Source: a virus. Taken from it: a DNA stretch of 64,000 bases. The notes below the pieces were generated by a model. The model saw nothing but the letters and a program-made list of their open reading frames with translations, had not been told where the DNA came from and did not search any database. Where the stretch lies: the IMG/VR virus record IMGVR_UViG_3300008120_007166, positions 1 to 64,000 of that record; one strand, 5' to 3'. The first letter of the stretch is position 1. Each line of letters starts with the position of its first letter. A program made the position numbers and the translations under genes. Of the stretch, positions 58,443 to 64,000 are shown piece after piece.

Positions 58443-58474
58443 CGAAGATATGCATAAAAAAGTTTACCGCAAAA
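58443..58474 (-). promoter_or_regulatory. Early promoter variant
   Basis: TTTGCGGTAAACTTTTTT half (GGTTG changed to CGG) with -7 box TATCTTCG; weaker match than the others. Confidence 0.5.
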
Positions 58475-58507
58475 TTTATTTTAATTAAAATGAAAAATAA
58501 AATGGAT

Positions 58508-58554
58508 CCCTTTTATTTTATAAAAAAGCAAAAAAAAGTTTACAACCAAATTTA
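58508..58554. repeat. 47-bp perfect direct repeat, copy B
   Basis: Identical to 57906-57952; lies just upstream of the terminator of the next cassette. Confidence 0.8.
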
Positions 58555-58566
58555 TTTTAAATAAAA

Positions 58567-58592
58567 TAAAAAAAGGGACTTTCGTCCCCTTT
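58567..58592 (-). terminator. Terminator of the 58612 gene
   Basis: GGGAC-TTTC-GTCCC with A-rich plus-strand flank. Confidence 0.8.
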
Positions 58593-58611
58593 TCAATTCA
58601 ACCTATTTTAT

Positions 58612-58800
58612 TTAGTTGTAAGCATCGCAAGTATGGTGCTTATGTCTTTCGGGTTTGATTGGTGCGTACTGCGTTTTATACGCATCGCATTGCACATAAC
58701 GGGTTCTTTTTTTGTGCTTCTTTAATTTGATTGGGTCACCTGCGAAACTTGTTCCTACTGCTACCAAAACTGCTGCTGATAATAAAACTAACTTTTTCAT
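58612..58800 (-). CDS. Small secreted His/Lys-rich protein
   Basis: 62 residues with a signal peptide (MKKLVLLSAAVLVAVGTSFA). The mature 42 residues are basic with two Cys in repeated CDAY motifs and several His (PERHKHHTCDAYN), hinting at metal binding or a disulfide. One of several early secreted proteins. Confidence 0.7.
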   Translation of the reverse strand: MKKLVLLSAAVLVAVGTSFAGDPIKLKKHKKRTRYVQCDAYKTQYAPIKPERHKHHTCDAYN

Positions 58801-58828
58801 TTTAATTTGTTTAATTGGGTTATGGTGT

Positions 58829-58858
58829 AAAGGTCTAAATAATAAAGTTTACGTGCAA
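58829..58858 (-). promoter_or_regulatory. Early promoter variant
   Basis: TTTGCACGTAAACTTTATTATT with a degenerate -7 box (TAGACCTTTA); upstream of ATG 58800. Confidence 0.45.
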
Positions 58859-58878
58859 ACTTTTTGGCAATTATTTTT

Positions 58879-59430
58879 TTACTTTAAGCAATTTTTTTCG
58901 TAAACCAAAGGGATAAATAAACCAAAATTTGCCGTCAATTCCTTATTGGTGTTGACATTTACGTTTGCCCAAAGAATATAGTAATTAAAATAAAAACCCC
59001 CAACCAAAGTGTTTTTTGTTTCACCACTTGCCAAGATACTGAACGAACCCAAATCTTTATCGTTGTAGTTGTTAAAGTATTGTTTTTCGTTTATGTTAAC
59101 CCCAATGTTAACCCCAACCCTCAAATCATCATCATTGTTTAGTATTTTACCGATTGTAAGGGACGTATTTTTTTCGGTGCTACATACATTTGCAATATCG
59201 TAATGTTTTGCGTTTGGATGCAATTCGGGTGCGATATAATCAAATCTAAAGGGTGCTGATTGCGTACCTTGTTTTACTTCACCATAGGAAACAAAACCAT
59301 AGTAACCAATGCCGTTTGCATCAACTCCCAGCGAAAATCTATTTAGTTTAGAATTAACCCCAATCAATGCTTGTGCGTTTGCAACCAACGTGCTAACTGC
59401 GAACCCGATTAAGAATGTTATCTTTTTCAT
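58879..59430 (-). CDS. Secreted beta-rich protein (early)
   Basis: 183 residues with a signal peptide (MKKITFLIGFAVSTLVANAQ). The mature part has about eight amphipathic strands (RVGVNIGVNINEKQYF, VGGFYFNYYILWANVNVN, ANFGLFIPLVYE), suggestive of a small outer-membrane barrel or periplasmic beta protein. Could alter the host envelope early in infection (inference). Confidence 0.7.
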   Translation of the reverse strand: MKKITFLIGFAVSTLVANAQALIGVNSKLNRFSLGVDANGIGYYGFVSYGEVKQGTQSAPFRFDYIAPELHPNAKHYDIANVCSTEKNTSLTIGKILNNDDDLRVGVNIGVNINEKQYFNNYNDKDLGSFSILASGETKNTLVGGFYFNYYILWANVNVNTNKELTANFGLFIPLVYEKNCLK

Positions 59431-59435
59431 TGATG

Positions 59436-59467
59436 CGAATTAACGCATAAAAAAGTTTACAAACAAA
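59436..59467 (-). promoter_or_regulatory. Early promoter variant
   Basis: TTTGTTTGTAAACTTTTTTATGCG with a poor -7 box TTAATTCG. Confidence 0.45.
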
Positions 59468-59484
59468 TTTTATTTTAATCTATT

Positions 59485-59784
59485 TTAAACTTCAACATTC
59501 TCTTGTAGTTGTGTCGTCTCTTGTCGTTTCTTATCTTTCCTTCTATCAACAATAATATGCGTTATTATTGCCGTACCAAACAACCCAACAATAGTTGCCC
59601 CTATTCTAGCACTTGTGCTTCTAAAAAAATTGGTGTTTTTGTAGATTGGGTATCCATTCTCGTCAACCCCCATATAAGTGCTATACTCACTCGGATTCAA
59701 ACTTTGTGTTGATTCAGTCCATGACGTTTGAGCAAACGTATTCAATGACAACCCCAACCCGATAAATAAAATTAACTTTTTCAT
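59485..59784 (-). CDS. Small exported membrane protein (early)
   Basis: ATG 59784 gives MKKLILFIGLGLSLNTFAQ, a signal peptide; 99 residues. A second hydrophobic segment (IGATIVGLFGTAIITHIIV) is followed by a charged tail (DRRKDKKRQETTQL). Type I-like topology with a periplasmic loop. Function unknown. Confidence 0.7.
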   Translation of the reverse strand: MKKLILFIGLGLSLNTFAQTSWTESTQSLNPSEYSTYMGVDENGYPIYKNTNFFRSTSARIGATIVGLFGTAIITHIIVDRRKDKKRQETTQLQENVEV

Positions 59785-59802
59785 TTTGTTTAATTTGATA
59801 TT

Positions 59803-59834
59803 GTAAAGGTATTCATAATAAAGTTTACAACAAA
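59803..59834 (-). promoter_or_regulatory. Early promoter variant
   Basis: TTTGTTGTAAACTTTATTATG with -7 box TACCTTTA; before ATG 59784. Confidence 0.55.
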
Positions 59835-59860
59835 GAAAAAGGGCGCATTTCTGCACCCCA
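59835..59860 (-). terminator. Weak terminator of the 59893 gene
   Basis: GGG-C-GCA-TTTC-TGC-A-CCC stem with an AAAAA flank. Confidence 0.5.
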
Positions 59861-59892
59861 TTCCACAAAAATAAATAAAATAAATATGAAAA

Positions 59893-60156
59893 TTAACAGA
59901 ACAGCCCGTTTTTTAGTTTTACTACACTCTCAATCCATTCAATGACTTTACAAGCATAGTAATTTGTTGTAAGGTCGCACAAGAACTCGTCTAACCTTCT
60001 AAATGCAAATTCGTTGTTTGGATCAACTTCCAACCTGGTGAACTCCTCTTGCGTTCCCCACTCTTTGCCAATGATAGTTACTTTCTTTTCAGTTGCAACT
60101 GCGGTAATAATTCCGCCTTGACAATACTCCCCGATTTTAAATGTTTTTGTTGCCAT
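59893..60156 (-). CDS. Early protein, 87 aa
   Basis: ATG 60156 (MATKTFKIGEYCQGGIITAV). A beta-rich N-terminal half like a small SH3-type domain, and a C-terminal helical half with two Cys. No recognised family. Confidence 0.7.
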   Translation of the reverse strand: MATKTFKIGEYCQGGIITAVATEKKVTIIGKEWGTQEEFTRLEVDPNNEFAFRRLDEFLCDLTTNYYACKVIEWIESVVKLKNGLFC

Positions 60157-60177
60157 TTTGTTTAATTGATTAGAATA

Positions 60178-60209
60178 CAAATGTACAAATAAAAAAGTTT
60201 ACAACCAAA
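60178..60209 (-). promoter_or_regulatory. Early 32-bp promoter
   Basis: TTTGGTTGTAAACTTTTTT..., -7 box TACATTTG, perfect; before ATG 60156. Confidence 0.75.
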
Positions 60210-60211
60210 AA

Positions 60212-60235
60212 AAGTTTGGGGGATTTCTCCCCCAT
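60212..60235 (-). terminator. Terminator of the 60241 gene
   Basis: GGGGG-ATTTCT-CCCCC with A-rich plus-strand flank. Confidence 0.8.
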
Positions 60236-60240
60236 TCTTT

Positions 60241-60783
60241 TTAGTAGGTAAGGACTTGTTTGTTTGCTCTTACTTCTTTTATGCCTTCAATACCAATTGT
60301 ACGGATGACAACCTCTTTATCCAAGCCTTGATTTTTAGCACTTGAACTTGATTTGAATTGCTTGATGATTTCAACTTGCTCTTGTGTGGCTTCAACTCCA
60401 TTCACAAAGTAAGTTAAAGTTTTAGCGAAATTGATTGAAGCCATTAAGTAGCGATTTTCTCTTTTGTTGCGATTGCATACAATTGAGCCATTCTCACTAT
60501 CATAAACCTTCTCGTGCCAATTTTGTTTGGCTTCAAAGTTTGCTTCTTTACCTTCTCTCACTCTGGCATTGTTTACCAAGTTTGTGTAGTTAGCATTCAG
60601 CAACACATTGTAGGTAGTTAGTTTGGTTACAACCTCTTTCGCCAAAGGATTACCTCTCTTTAACATAGATTGCTCAACCAATGCAGTAACTTCTGCAAAT
60701 GTACCTTTGCCGCCATCATTGATAGCCTTTAAGATTTGTGCCTCTTTTTCAGTTAGGACTTTAACATTGTTTTGATTTAACAT
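60241..60783 (-). CDS. Early protein, paralogue of the 56077 gene
   Basis: 180 residues (MLNQNNVKVLTEKEAQILKAINDGG...), full-length homologue of 56077-56604 with an identical GIKEVRANKQVLTY C-terminus. Helical N-terminal domain with an INDGG turn and a central FEAKQNWHEKVYD motif. Retention of two copies in one early region suggests dosage or divergent partners. Function unknown. Confidence 0.8.
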   Translation of the reverse strand: MLNQNNVKVLTEKEAQILKAINDGGKGTFAEVTALVEQSMLKRGNPLAKEVVTKLTTYNVLLNANYTNLVNNARVREGKEANFEAKQNWHEKVYDSENGSIVCNRNKRENRYLMASINFAKTLTYFVNGVEATQEQVEIIKQFKSSSSAKNQGLDKEVVIRTIGIEGIKEVRANKQVLTY

Positions 60784-60804
60784 ATTTCTTTCGTTTTGTT
60801 AATA

Positions 60805-60836
60805 CAAAGATATGCGAAAAAAAGTTTACAACCAAA
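60805..60836 (-). promoter_or_regulatory. Early 32-bp promoter
   Basis: TTTGGTTGTAAACTTTTTTT..., -7 box TATCTTTG, perfect; before ATG 60783. Confidence 0.75.
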
Positions 60837-60855
60837 CTTTATTTTAATTAATTTG

Positions 60856-60883
60856 AAAAAAAAAATGGGGAATTTCTTCCCCA
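60856..60883 (-). terminator. Terminator of the 60.94-kb mini-cassette
   Basis: GGGGAA-TTTC-TTCCCC with A9 on the plus strand. Confidence 0.8.
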
Positions 60884-60888
60884 CTTCA

Positions 60889-60942
60889 TTACCAAGTAAT
60901 TTCGATAGTACTAACGGGATAACTTTAATTTCTCTTTTCATT
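60889..60942 (-). pseudogene. Micropeptide remnant or non-coding mini-cassette
   Basis: A perfect early promoter (60964-60995) leads to ATG 60942 (MKREIKVIP...). That frame has no stop before the terminator, but a +1 frame ends ...STIEITW-TAA just before it. One inserted base would give a 17-residue peptide. It is either a frameshifted micropeptide gene or a small RNA. Confidence 0.35.
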
Positions 60943-60963
60943 TTGTTTAATTGTTTATTGGTA

Positions 60964-60995
60964 CAAATGTAAGCGTAAAAAAGTTTACAACCAAA
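60964..60995 (-). promoter_or_regulatory. Early 32-bp promoter
   Basis: TTTGGTTGTAAACTTTTTT..., -7 box TACATTTG, perfect; drives the mini-cassette ending at 60856. Confidence 0.75.
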
Positions 60996-60996
60996 T

Positions 60997-61185
60997 TTAT
61001 TCTAAAATTTGATAAATATCTTCACCAACGATCACCCCCAATACTCTACCATTGTCCCACTTGACGCTGATAACATCAAACCCAACATTTGTGATTGTAC
61101 CTTCCGTACCACTCTCCACTGGGTGTTGCTCATTAACCATTGAGATTAATTTGATTCTTTTGCCGACTAAATGTTTATTGTCCAT
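60997..61185 (-). CDS. DUF4314 protein
   Basis: 62 residues: KRIKLISMVNEQHPVESGTE, GTITNVGFDVISVKWDNGR and VIVGEDIYQI match DUF4314, a small SH3-like beta barrel common in phages and plasmids; role unknown. It is the second gene of a two-gene unit after 61198-61365 (12-nt gap). No terminator is visible; the next promoter begins at its stop codon. Confidence 0.85.
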   Translation of the reverse strand: MDNKHLVGKRIKLISMVNEQHPVESGTEGTITNVGFDVISVKWDNGRVLGVIVGEDIYQILE

Positions 61186-61197
61186 ATATAATTTATT

Positions 61198-61365
61198 TTA
61201 GTTTAACTGAACCTTGCCATCATCGGTGTAAGTTTGTCTTGGTGCGTGGCTTGGGTGGTATGCGACCTTCCTTATCACATCATAGACGATTGTATCACCC
61301 TTCTTCAAACGTTTTTTACTTGCGTAACATTTGCTCGGGAATTGTGCGATGATTATCTTTAACAT
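61198..61365 (-). CDS. Small basic early protein, 55 aa
   Basis: ATG 61365 (MLKIIIAQFPSKCYASKKRL) to TAA 61198. Basic, beta-like, with VAYHPSHAPRQTYTDDGKVQ. Too short for usual calling but in a cassette with promoter 61387-61418 and co-transcribed with the DUF4314 gene. Confidence 0.7.
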   Translation of the reverse strand: MLKIIIAQFPSKCYASKKRLKKGDTIVYDVIRKVAYHPSHAPRQTYTDDGKVQLN

Positions 61366-61386
61366 ATCCGTTTTGTTTTGTTAATT

Positions 61387-61418
61387 CAAATGTACGCATA
61401 AAAAAGTTTACAACCAAA
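61387..61418 (-). promoter_or_regulatory. Early 32-bp promoter
   Basis: TTTGGTTGTAAACTTTTTTA..., -7 box TACATTTG, perfect consensus; before ATG 61365. Confidence 0.8.
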
Positions 61419-61427
61419 TTTATTTAA

Positions 61428-61452
61428 AAAAAAATGGGGACTATTGCCCCCA
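61428..61452 (-). terminator. Terminator of the 61476 gene
   Basis: GGGG-ACTATTG-CCCC with A9 on the plus strand. Confidence 0.8.
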
Positions 61453-61475
61453 CTTTCATATTGATTAGAATGAAA

Positions 61476-61919
61476 TCACTTGTTGAATACGAATGTCCAA
61501 ATTTCACCCTTGTGCGATACTTGTGGTGTCCAACCATTGTAACCCTCACGAGAATAAAAGAACTGAACATACTGCTTTACCGCTTCAATGTCAGCGTTGT
61601 TGAACGCACTTGTTACTTTAAAGGTCATAACCAATGTATTCGTTGTCTTGTTCTTAACAATGGTCATATCCGTTTGGAATACACTTTCGGGTAATTTAGG
61701 TGCTTCCACAACCTTTACTTCTTCGGTGCAAGGATACCACTTTCTTCCCTCTCTCTTTCCATTCTCATTGTAGTGCTTCCAAGGGTCAACTCCGTCTCTT
61801 TTTACATCGGGGTTGGCTTCAAGGTACTTTTGACGAGCAACCTCGCAATTTTGTGCGTCCTGTCCGAATACACTTACTGAGATTAAGCCAATAACGGCAA
61901 TAGCGATTAACTTTTTCAT
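61476..61919 (-). CDS. Secreted early protein with YLxxNPDV motif
   Basis: 147 residues, signal peptide MKKLIAIAVIGLISVSVFGQ. Mature part begins with YLEANPDVKRDGVDPWKHYN...GKREGRKWY, a repeat-type motif I know from secreted bacterial proteins (often one unit of a multi-repeat array). The C-terminal half is beta-rich (TNTLVMTFKVTSAFNN, EGYNGWTPQVSHKGEIWTFVF). Function unknown. Confidence 0.75.
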   Translation of the reverse strand: MKKLIAIAVIGLISVSVFGQDAQNCEVARQKYLEANPDVKRDGVDPWKHYNENGKREGRKWYPCTEEVKVVEAPKLPESVFQTDMTIVKNKTTNTLVMTFKVTSAFNNADIEAVKQYVQFFYSREGYNGWTPQVSHKGEIWTFVFNK

Positions 61920-61944
61920 ATTGTTTATTTGTTTAATGTTGATA

Positions 61945-61976
61945 CAAATGTACGCATAAAAAAGTTTACAACCAAA
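61945..61976 (-). promoter_or_regulatory. Early 32-bp promoter
   Basis: TTTGGTTGTAAACTTTTTTA..., -7 box TACATTTG; overlaps the 3' end of the 61966 gene and drives 61919. Confidence 0.8.
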
Positions 61977-62169
61977 TCTTTTTGCAAAAATCTTTTATTT
62001 CAATTAAAATAAGTAAGATTGCAATGCCAAGAAAGAAACAACCAAAGAAAGCCATGCCGATTTGATTGTTCACTGGTATATCCCAAGTGTTTGCCACATG
62101 GAACGAAAACCAAGCCATTAATATCGCTGATATTAATTGACCGATAGAATATAATTTATTTAATTTCAT
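61966..62169 (-). CDS. Small two-segment membrane protein (early)
   Basis: ATG 62169 (MKLNKLYSIGQLISAILMAW), 67 residues. Two hydrophobic helices (SIGQLISAILMAWFSFHVA and GMAFFGCFFLGIAILLILIEI) and a short basic tail. Could be a superinfection-exclusion or membrane-modifying protein. Its coding end overlaps the next promoter by 11 nt. Confidence 0.65.
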   Translation of the reverse strand: MKLNKLYSIGQLISAILMAWFSFHVANTWDIPVNNQIGMAFFGCFFLGIAILLILIEIKDFCKKIWL

Positions 62170-62173
62170 ATTG

Positions 62174-62205
62174 TAAAGGTATGAATAAAAAAGTTTACAA
62201 CCAAA
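62174..62205 (-). promoter_or_regulatory. Early 32-bp promoter
   Basis: TTTGGTTGTAAACTTTTTTATT..., -7 box TACCTTTA; before ATG 62169, partly overlapping the upstream cassette terminator. Confidence 0.7.
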
Positions 62206-62230
62206 AAAAAGGGGGTTATTCACCCCTTTT
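62203..62230 (-). terminator. Terminator of the 62216 gene
   Basis: GGGG-TTATTCA-CCCC with A9 on the plus strand, overlapping the stop codon. Confidence 0.75.
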
Positions 62231-62512
62231 TTCTCTGCTCAATAAGAACTGAATGAATGAACTCATCGGGTCTTCTTTACCTCTCTGCAATCCGATAAGG
62301 TAGCCAATCAAAACCAATTTCCTTTCGTACTTTGTTATGTTAACATCAACCTCTCCAAATTCTTCCTCTCTGATGTTGTTCGCTTCAATCTCCATAAAGT
62401 CGGAAATCTTTTCGGTGGTCTCGCCAAAGGTCTCCTCAATTCGTTTAGCAGTTTCATCATACCACTCTTGTGATAACTGCAATGCTTCGGGTAGTGTTTG
62501 TTGTTTGTCCAT
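62216..62512 (-). CDS. Early helical protein, 98 aa
   Basis: MDKQQTLPEALQLSQEWYDE... All-helical, acidic, with an amphipathic middle (ETTEKISDFMEIEANNIREE) and a short hydrophobic stretch (LVLIGYLIGLQRG). No recognised family. Confidence 0.7.
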   Translation of the reverse strand: MDKQQTLPEALQLSQEWYDETAKRIEETFGETTEKISDFMEIEANNIREEEFGEVDVNITKYERKLVLIGYLIGLQRGKEDPMSSFIQFLLSREKRGE

Positions 62513-62537
62513 TTGTTTAATTATTTAATGTTAGAAC

Positions 62538-62569
62538 AAATGTAACCATAAAAAAGTTTACAACCAAAT
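62538..62569 (-). promoter_or_regulatory. Early 32-bp promoter
   Basis: TTTGGTTGTAAACTTTTTTATGG..., -7 box TACATTTG; 2 nt from the 62571 stop codon, drives ATG 62512. Confidence 0.8.
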
Positions 62570-62570
62570 C

Positions 62571-62939
62571 TTAATACAAAACTTTTGTAGTTTTTCTTAA
62601 TTTTGGATCACTGGCAATGGTCAAAGACATATTTGCATACAAGGTTAATTCTTTCTTGTTGGGCATTGTATTCGCTTGACAACTCGCAACCATAATATCT
62701 CCCTCACAAGAAACGAAATCAACTTTAACTATTCCGTATTGTGCTGGAAAGGTTGGGTCTTTTTGTTTGCGAATAATATCAAAACAAAAATCTTTGCTGA
62801 ATGTGGTATCATTCATCAACCTCACCGCTTGGTCGTATTCAATGTCGGTGTTTGGGTACAAAACTATTTTCAGTTTCGGGGATTGAGCAAACGCATTCAA
62901 CCCCAATGAAAACAAACTGATTAAAATAAACTTTTTCAT
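62571..62939 (-). CDS. Secreted early protein, 122 aa
   Basis: Signal peptide MKKFILISLFSLGLNAFAQ. Mature part with three Cys (FCFDIIRK, VSCEGDIMVASCQANT), alpha/beta pattern. Its ATG overlaps the upstream stop by 4 nt (ATGA), so it is translationally coupled to the coiled-coil gene. Function unknown. Confidence 0.72.
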   Translation of the reverse strand: MKKFILISLFSLGLNAFAQSPKLKIVLYPNTDIEYDQAVRLMNDTTFSKDFCFDIIRKQKDPTFPAQYGIVKVDFVSCEGDIMVASCQANTMPNKKELTLYANMSLTIASDPKLRKTTKVLY

Positions 62940-63208
62940 ATTGTGTTATTATTTGATAAGGTAATTCCCAACTCCCTAAACATTTCGTTTATTTGATAGT
63001 CAGCGTTAATGTCGCCAACTTTTTTGTCAATCAATGACAATTCGTACATCAAGGTCTTGCGTTTCATACGATACAATCTTGCATCAATCTTACCTATCTC
63101 CATTTGGAAATCAAGTGTCGCAATCTCCCCCTTAATCTCCCCAACACGACTATCAATCATTGATAATTGTTGGGTAAGGTTCTCCATAATTTTCTCTGTG
63201 TTTTCCAT
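62936..63208 (-). CDS. Early coiled-coil protein, 90 aa
   Basis: Heptad-like helices throughout (MENLTQQLSMIDSRVGEIKG, YRMKRKTLMYELSLIDKKVG). First gene of a two-gene unit with the secreted protein. No recognised family. Confidence 0.7.
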   Translation of the reverse strand: MENTEKIMENLTQQLSMIDSRVGEIKGEIATLDFQMEIGKIDARLYRMKRKTLMYELSLIDKKVGDINADYQINEMFRELGITLSNNNTI

Positions 63209-63212
63209 AGTG

Positions 63213-63244
63213 CAAAGGTATGTAGAAAAAAGTTTACAGCCAAA
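63213..63244 (-). promoter_or_regulatory. Early 32-bp promoter
   Basis: TTTGGCTGTAAACTTTTTTC..., -7 box TACCTTTG; one change in the -33 half. It overlaps the first bases upstream of ATG 63208. Confidence 0.75.
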
Positions 63245-63267
63245 TTTATTGTGAATAACTTTCTAAA

Positions 63268-63297
63268 TAAAAAGGGGCAACTTTCGTTACCCCCTTT
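63268..63297 (-). terminator. Terminator of the 63317 gene
   Basis: GGGG-C-AAC-TTTC-GTT-A-CCCC with AAAAA on the plus-strand side. Confidence 0.75.
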
Positions 63298-63316
63298 CTT
63301 CACAATTAAACAAGTG

Positions 63317-63634
63317 TCAAGTCAACAACAACTCGCCACTTCGTTCTTCCATAAGACTATCAAGTCTTTTAAGGTTTTCTAACAACCTCTCTCTTTCTTT
63401 ACGATAGATTAAGTAATTGTAGTCCATAACCTCTTTGGAAAGTCTTTGCCACTTATTTTTGAACACTTGAAAGCAATTATCTGCTACTTCAATGTGTGCC
63501 TCGTGGACGCAAGATGAAAGGATATGTATTACTCGTTCAAAGTCTTTCATACTTTCCAACTGCGTGTTAATTTTTTGTTCTTCTAATTGGTCTTGGTCGG
63601 GAATACCCGCTAATTTTCTTAAAATGTTTGACAT
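63317..63634 (-). CDS. Early helical protein, 105 aa
   Basis: MSNILRKLAGIPDQDQLEEQ... Long amphipathic helices (FERVIHILSSCVHEAHIEVA, YLIYRKERERLLENLKRLDSL). No recognised family. Single-gene cassette. Confidence 0.7.
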   Translation of the reverse strand: MSNILRKLAGIPDQDQLEEQKINTQLESMKDFERVIHILSSCVHEAHIEVADNCFQVFKNKWQRLSKEVMDYNYLIYRKERERLLENLKRLDSLMEERSGELLLT

Positions 63635-63659
63635 ATTGTTTTGTTGTTTAATTGTTTAG

Positions 63660-63691
63660 CAAACATACAAAGAAAAAAGTTTACAACCAAA
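63660..63691 (-). promoter_or_regulatory. Early 32-bp promoter
   Basis: TTTGGTTGTAAACTTTTTTC..., -7 box TATGTTTG, perfect TAnnTTTG; before ATG 63634. Confidence 0.75.
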
Positions 63692-63695
63692 TTTA

Positions 63696-64000
63696 TTACC
63701 AAGTTTTTGGATATTTTTTTAGAATTTCTTCGGGATACAATTCTCCATTGCCGTTACCCAAAACATCTTCCCACCACTTGATGCCAACCACCAATCGTGG
63801 TACTGCGAACTTCATCACATCTTCATCGTGGACACGAAAGAACAAATCACTTCTTCCACCTGTTCCTTCTTCTCCTGGTGTTGGTAAGGTCAATACCTCA
63901 TCGCAATACTTTGCTCGTACTCCGAACTCTGACTGCAACCAGCCCTCAAAGTTTGCTACTTCGTCTGCTCCGACAACTGTGCCTTCCCAAACGCATACTT
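63696..64000 (-). CDS. Early protein, N-terminus outside window
   Basis: The frame is open from TAA 63696 to the right edge (at least 101 residues; visible part begins VCVWEGTVVGADEVANFEGW). No ATG occurs in frame inside the window, so the start lies beyond 64000. C-terminal half: RSDLFFRVHDEDVMKFAVPR, VGIKWWEDVLGNGNGELYPE. It resembles small phage proteins of the ocular/Gp-type early regions but no family is assigned. Confidence 0.65.
   Translation of the reverse strand, partial: VCVWEGTVVGADEVANFEGWLQSEFGVRAKYCDEVLTLPTPGEEGTGGRSDLFFRVHDEDVMKFAVPRLVVGIKWWEDVLGNGNGELYPEEILKKYPKTW

Overview
This window is part of a large tailed-phage genome that most likely infects a member of the Bacteroidota (Flavobacteriia-like). 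Three things point to that host: promoters of the form TTTG/TTG, about 20 nt, TAnnTTTG; signal peptides that typically end in a short -AQ motif; and a secreted protein that ends in a type IX secretion (T9SS) C-terminal sorting domain. Phage identity rests on tail-fibre and tail-collar genes, a GH19 endolysin, a T4-type dNMP kinase, a UvrD-like helicase, DUF932 and a large tRNA array. No host housekeeping operon is visible.

Layout. 1-13.2 kb: one uninterrupted minus-strand reading frame for a giant collagen-like (Gly-X-Y) fibre protein, at least 4,408 residues, running off the left edge. 13.3-25.7 kb: ClpC-type unfoldase, KTSC protein, 2OG-Fe(II) oxygenase, nucleotidyltransferase, a gene needing a -1 frameshift at an A10 run, dNMP kinase, SF1 helicase, endolysin and tail-collar protein. 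25.7-34.0 kb: a minus-strand block of secreted or membrane proteins (outer-membrane-like barrel, C-type-lectin adhesin, Gly/Ser-rich protein, CsgG-like lipoprotein, holin-like proteins, T9SS-sorted cohesin/dockerin-like protein). 34.1-38.0 kb: translation module with a PTH2-type peptidyl-tRNA hydrolase and at least 15 tRNAs. One of these has anticodon CUA (amber suppressor), and two neighbouring genes carry an in-frame TAG at codon 5 and codon 3. 38.1-55.6 kb: late genes, namely fibres (LamG, beta-helix, GTSG repeats) and a family of otherwise unrelated proteins sharing an N-terminal tag (M-K-K-x-LNEEI-x-RMK-x-MMGLNE). The tag resembles a capsid-targeting/prohead-protease cleavage signal, and one tagged protein is ADP-ribosyltransferase-like; an orphan class II aminoacyl-tRNA-synthetase-like gene, a second 2OG oxygenase and a glycosyltransferase also lie here. 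55.6-56.0 kb: G-run-rich, repeat-containing non-coding segment. 56.0-64.0 kb: small minus-strand genes, mostly arranged as promoter-gene-terminator cassettes driven by a nearly invariant 32-bp promoter repeated about 17 times, plus one promoter-terminator pair with no ORF (candidate small RNA).

How it may work together (inference): the 32-bp promoters use the host primary sigma factor for early genes. A different motif, TATTTATA, precedes late/structural genes, suggesting a phage-programmed late promoter. The tRNA array, suppressor tRNA, PTH2 and aaRS-like protein could retune translation and gate the TAG-bearing genes. The tagged proteins could be packaged in the head and delivered with the DNA. 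The secreted cassette probably remodels the host envelope. All functions are read from sequence motifs only; no database search was possible.
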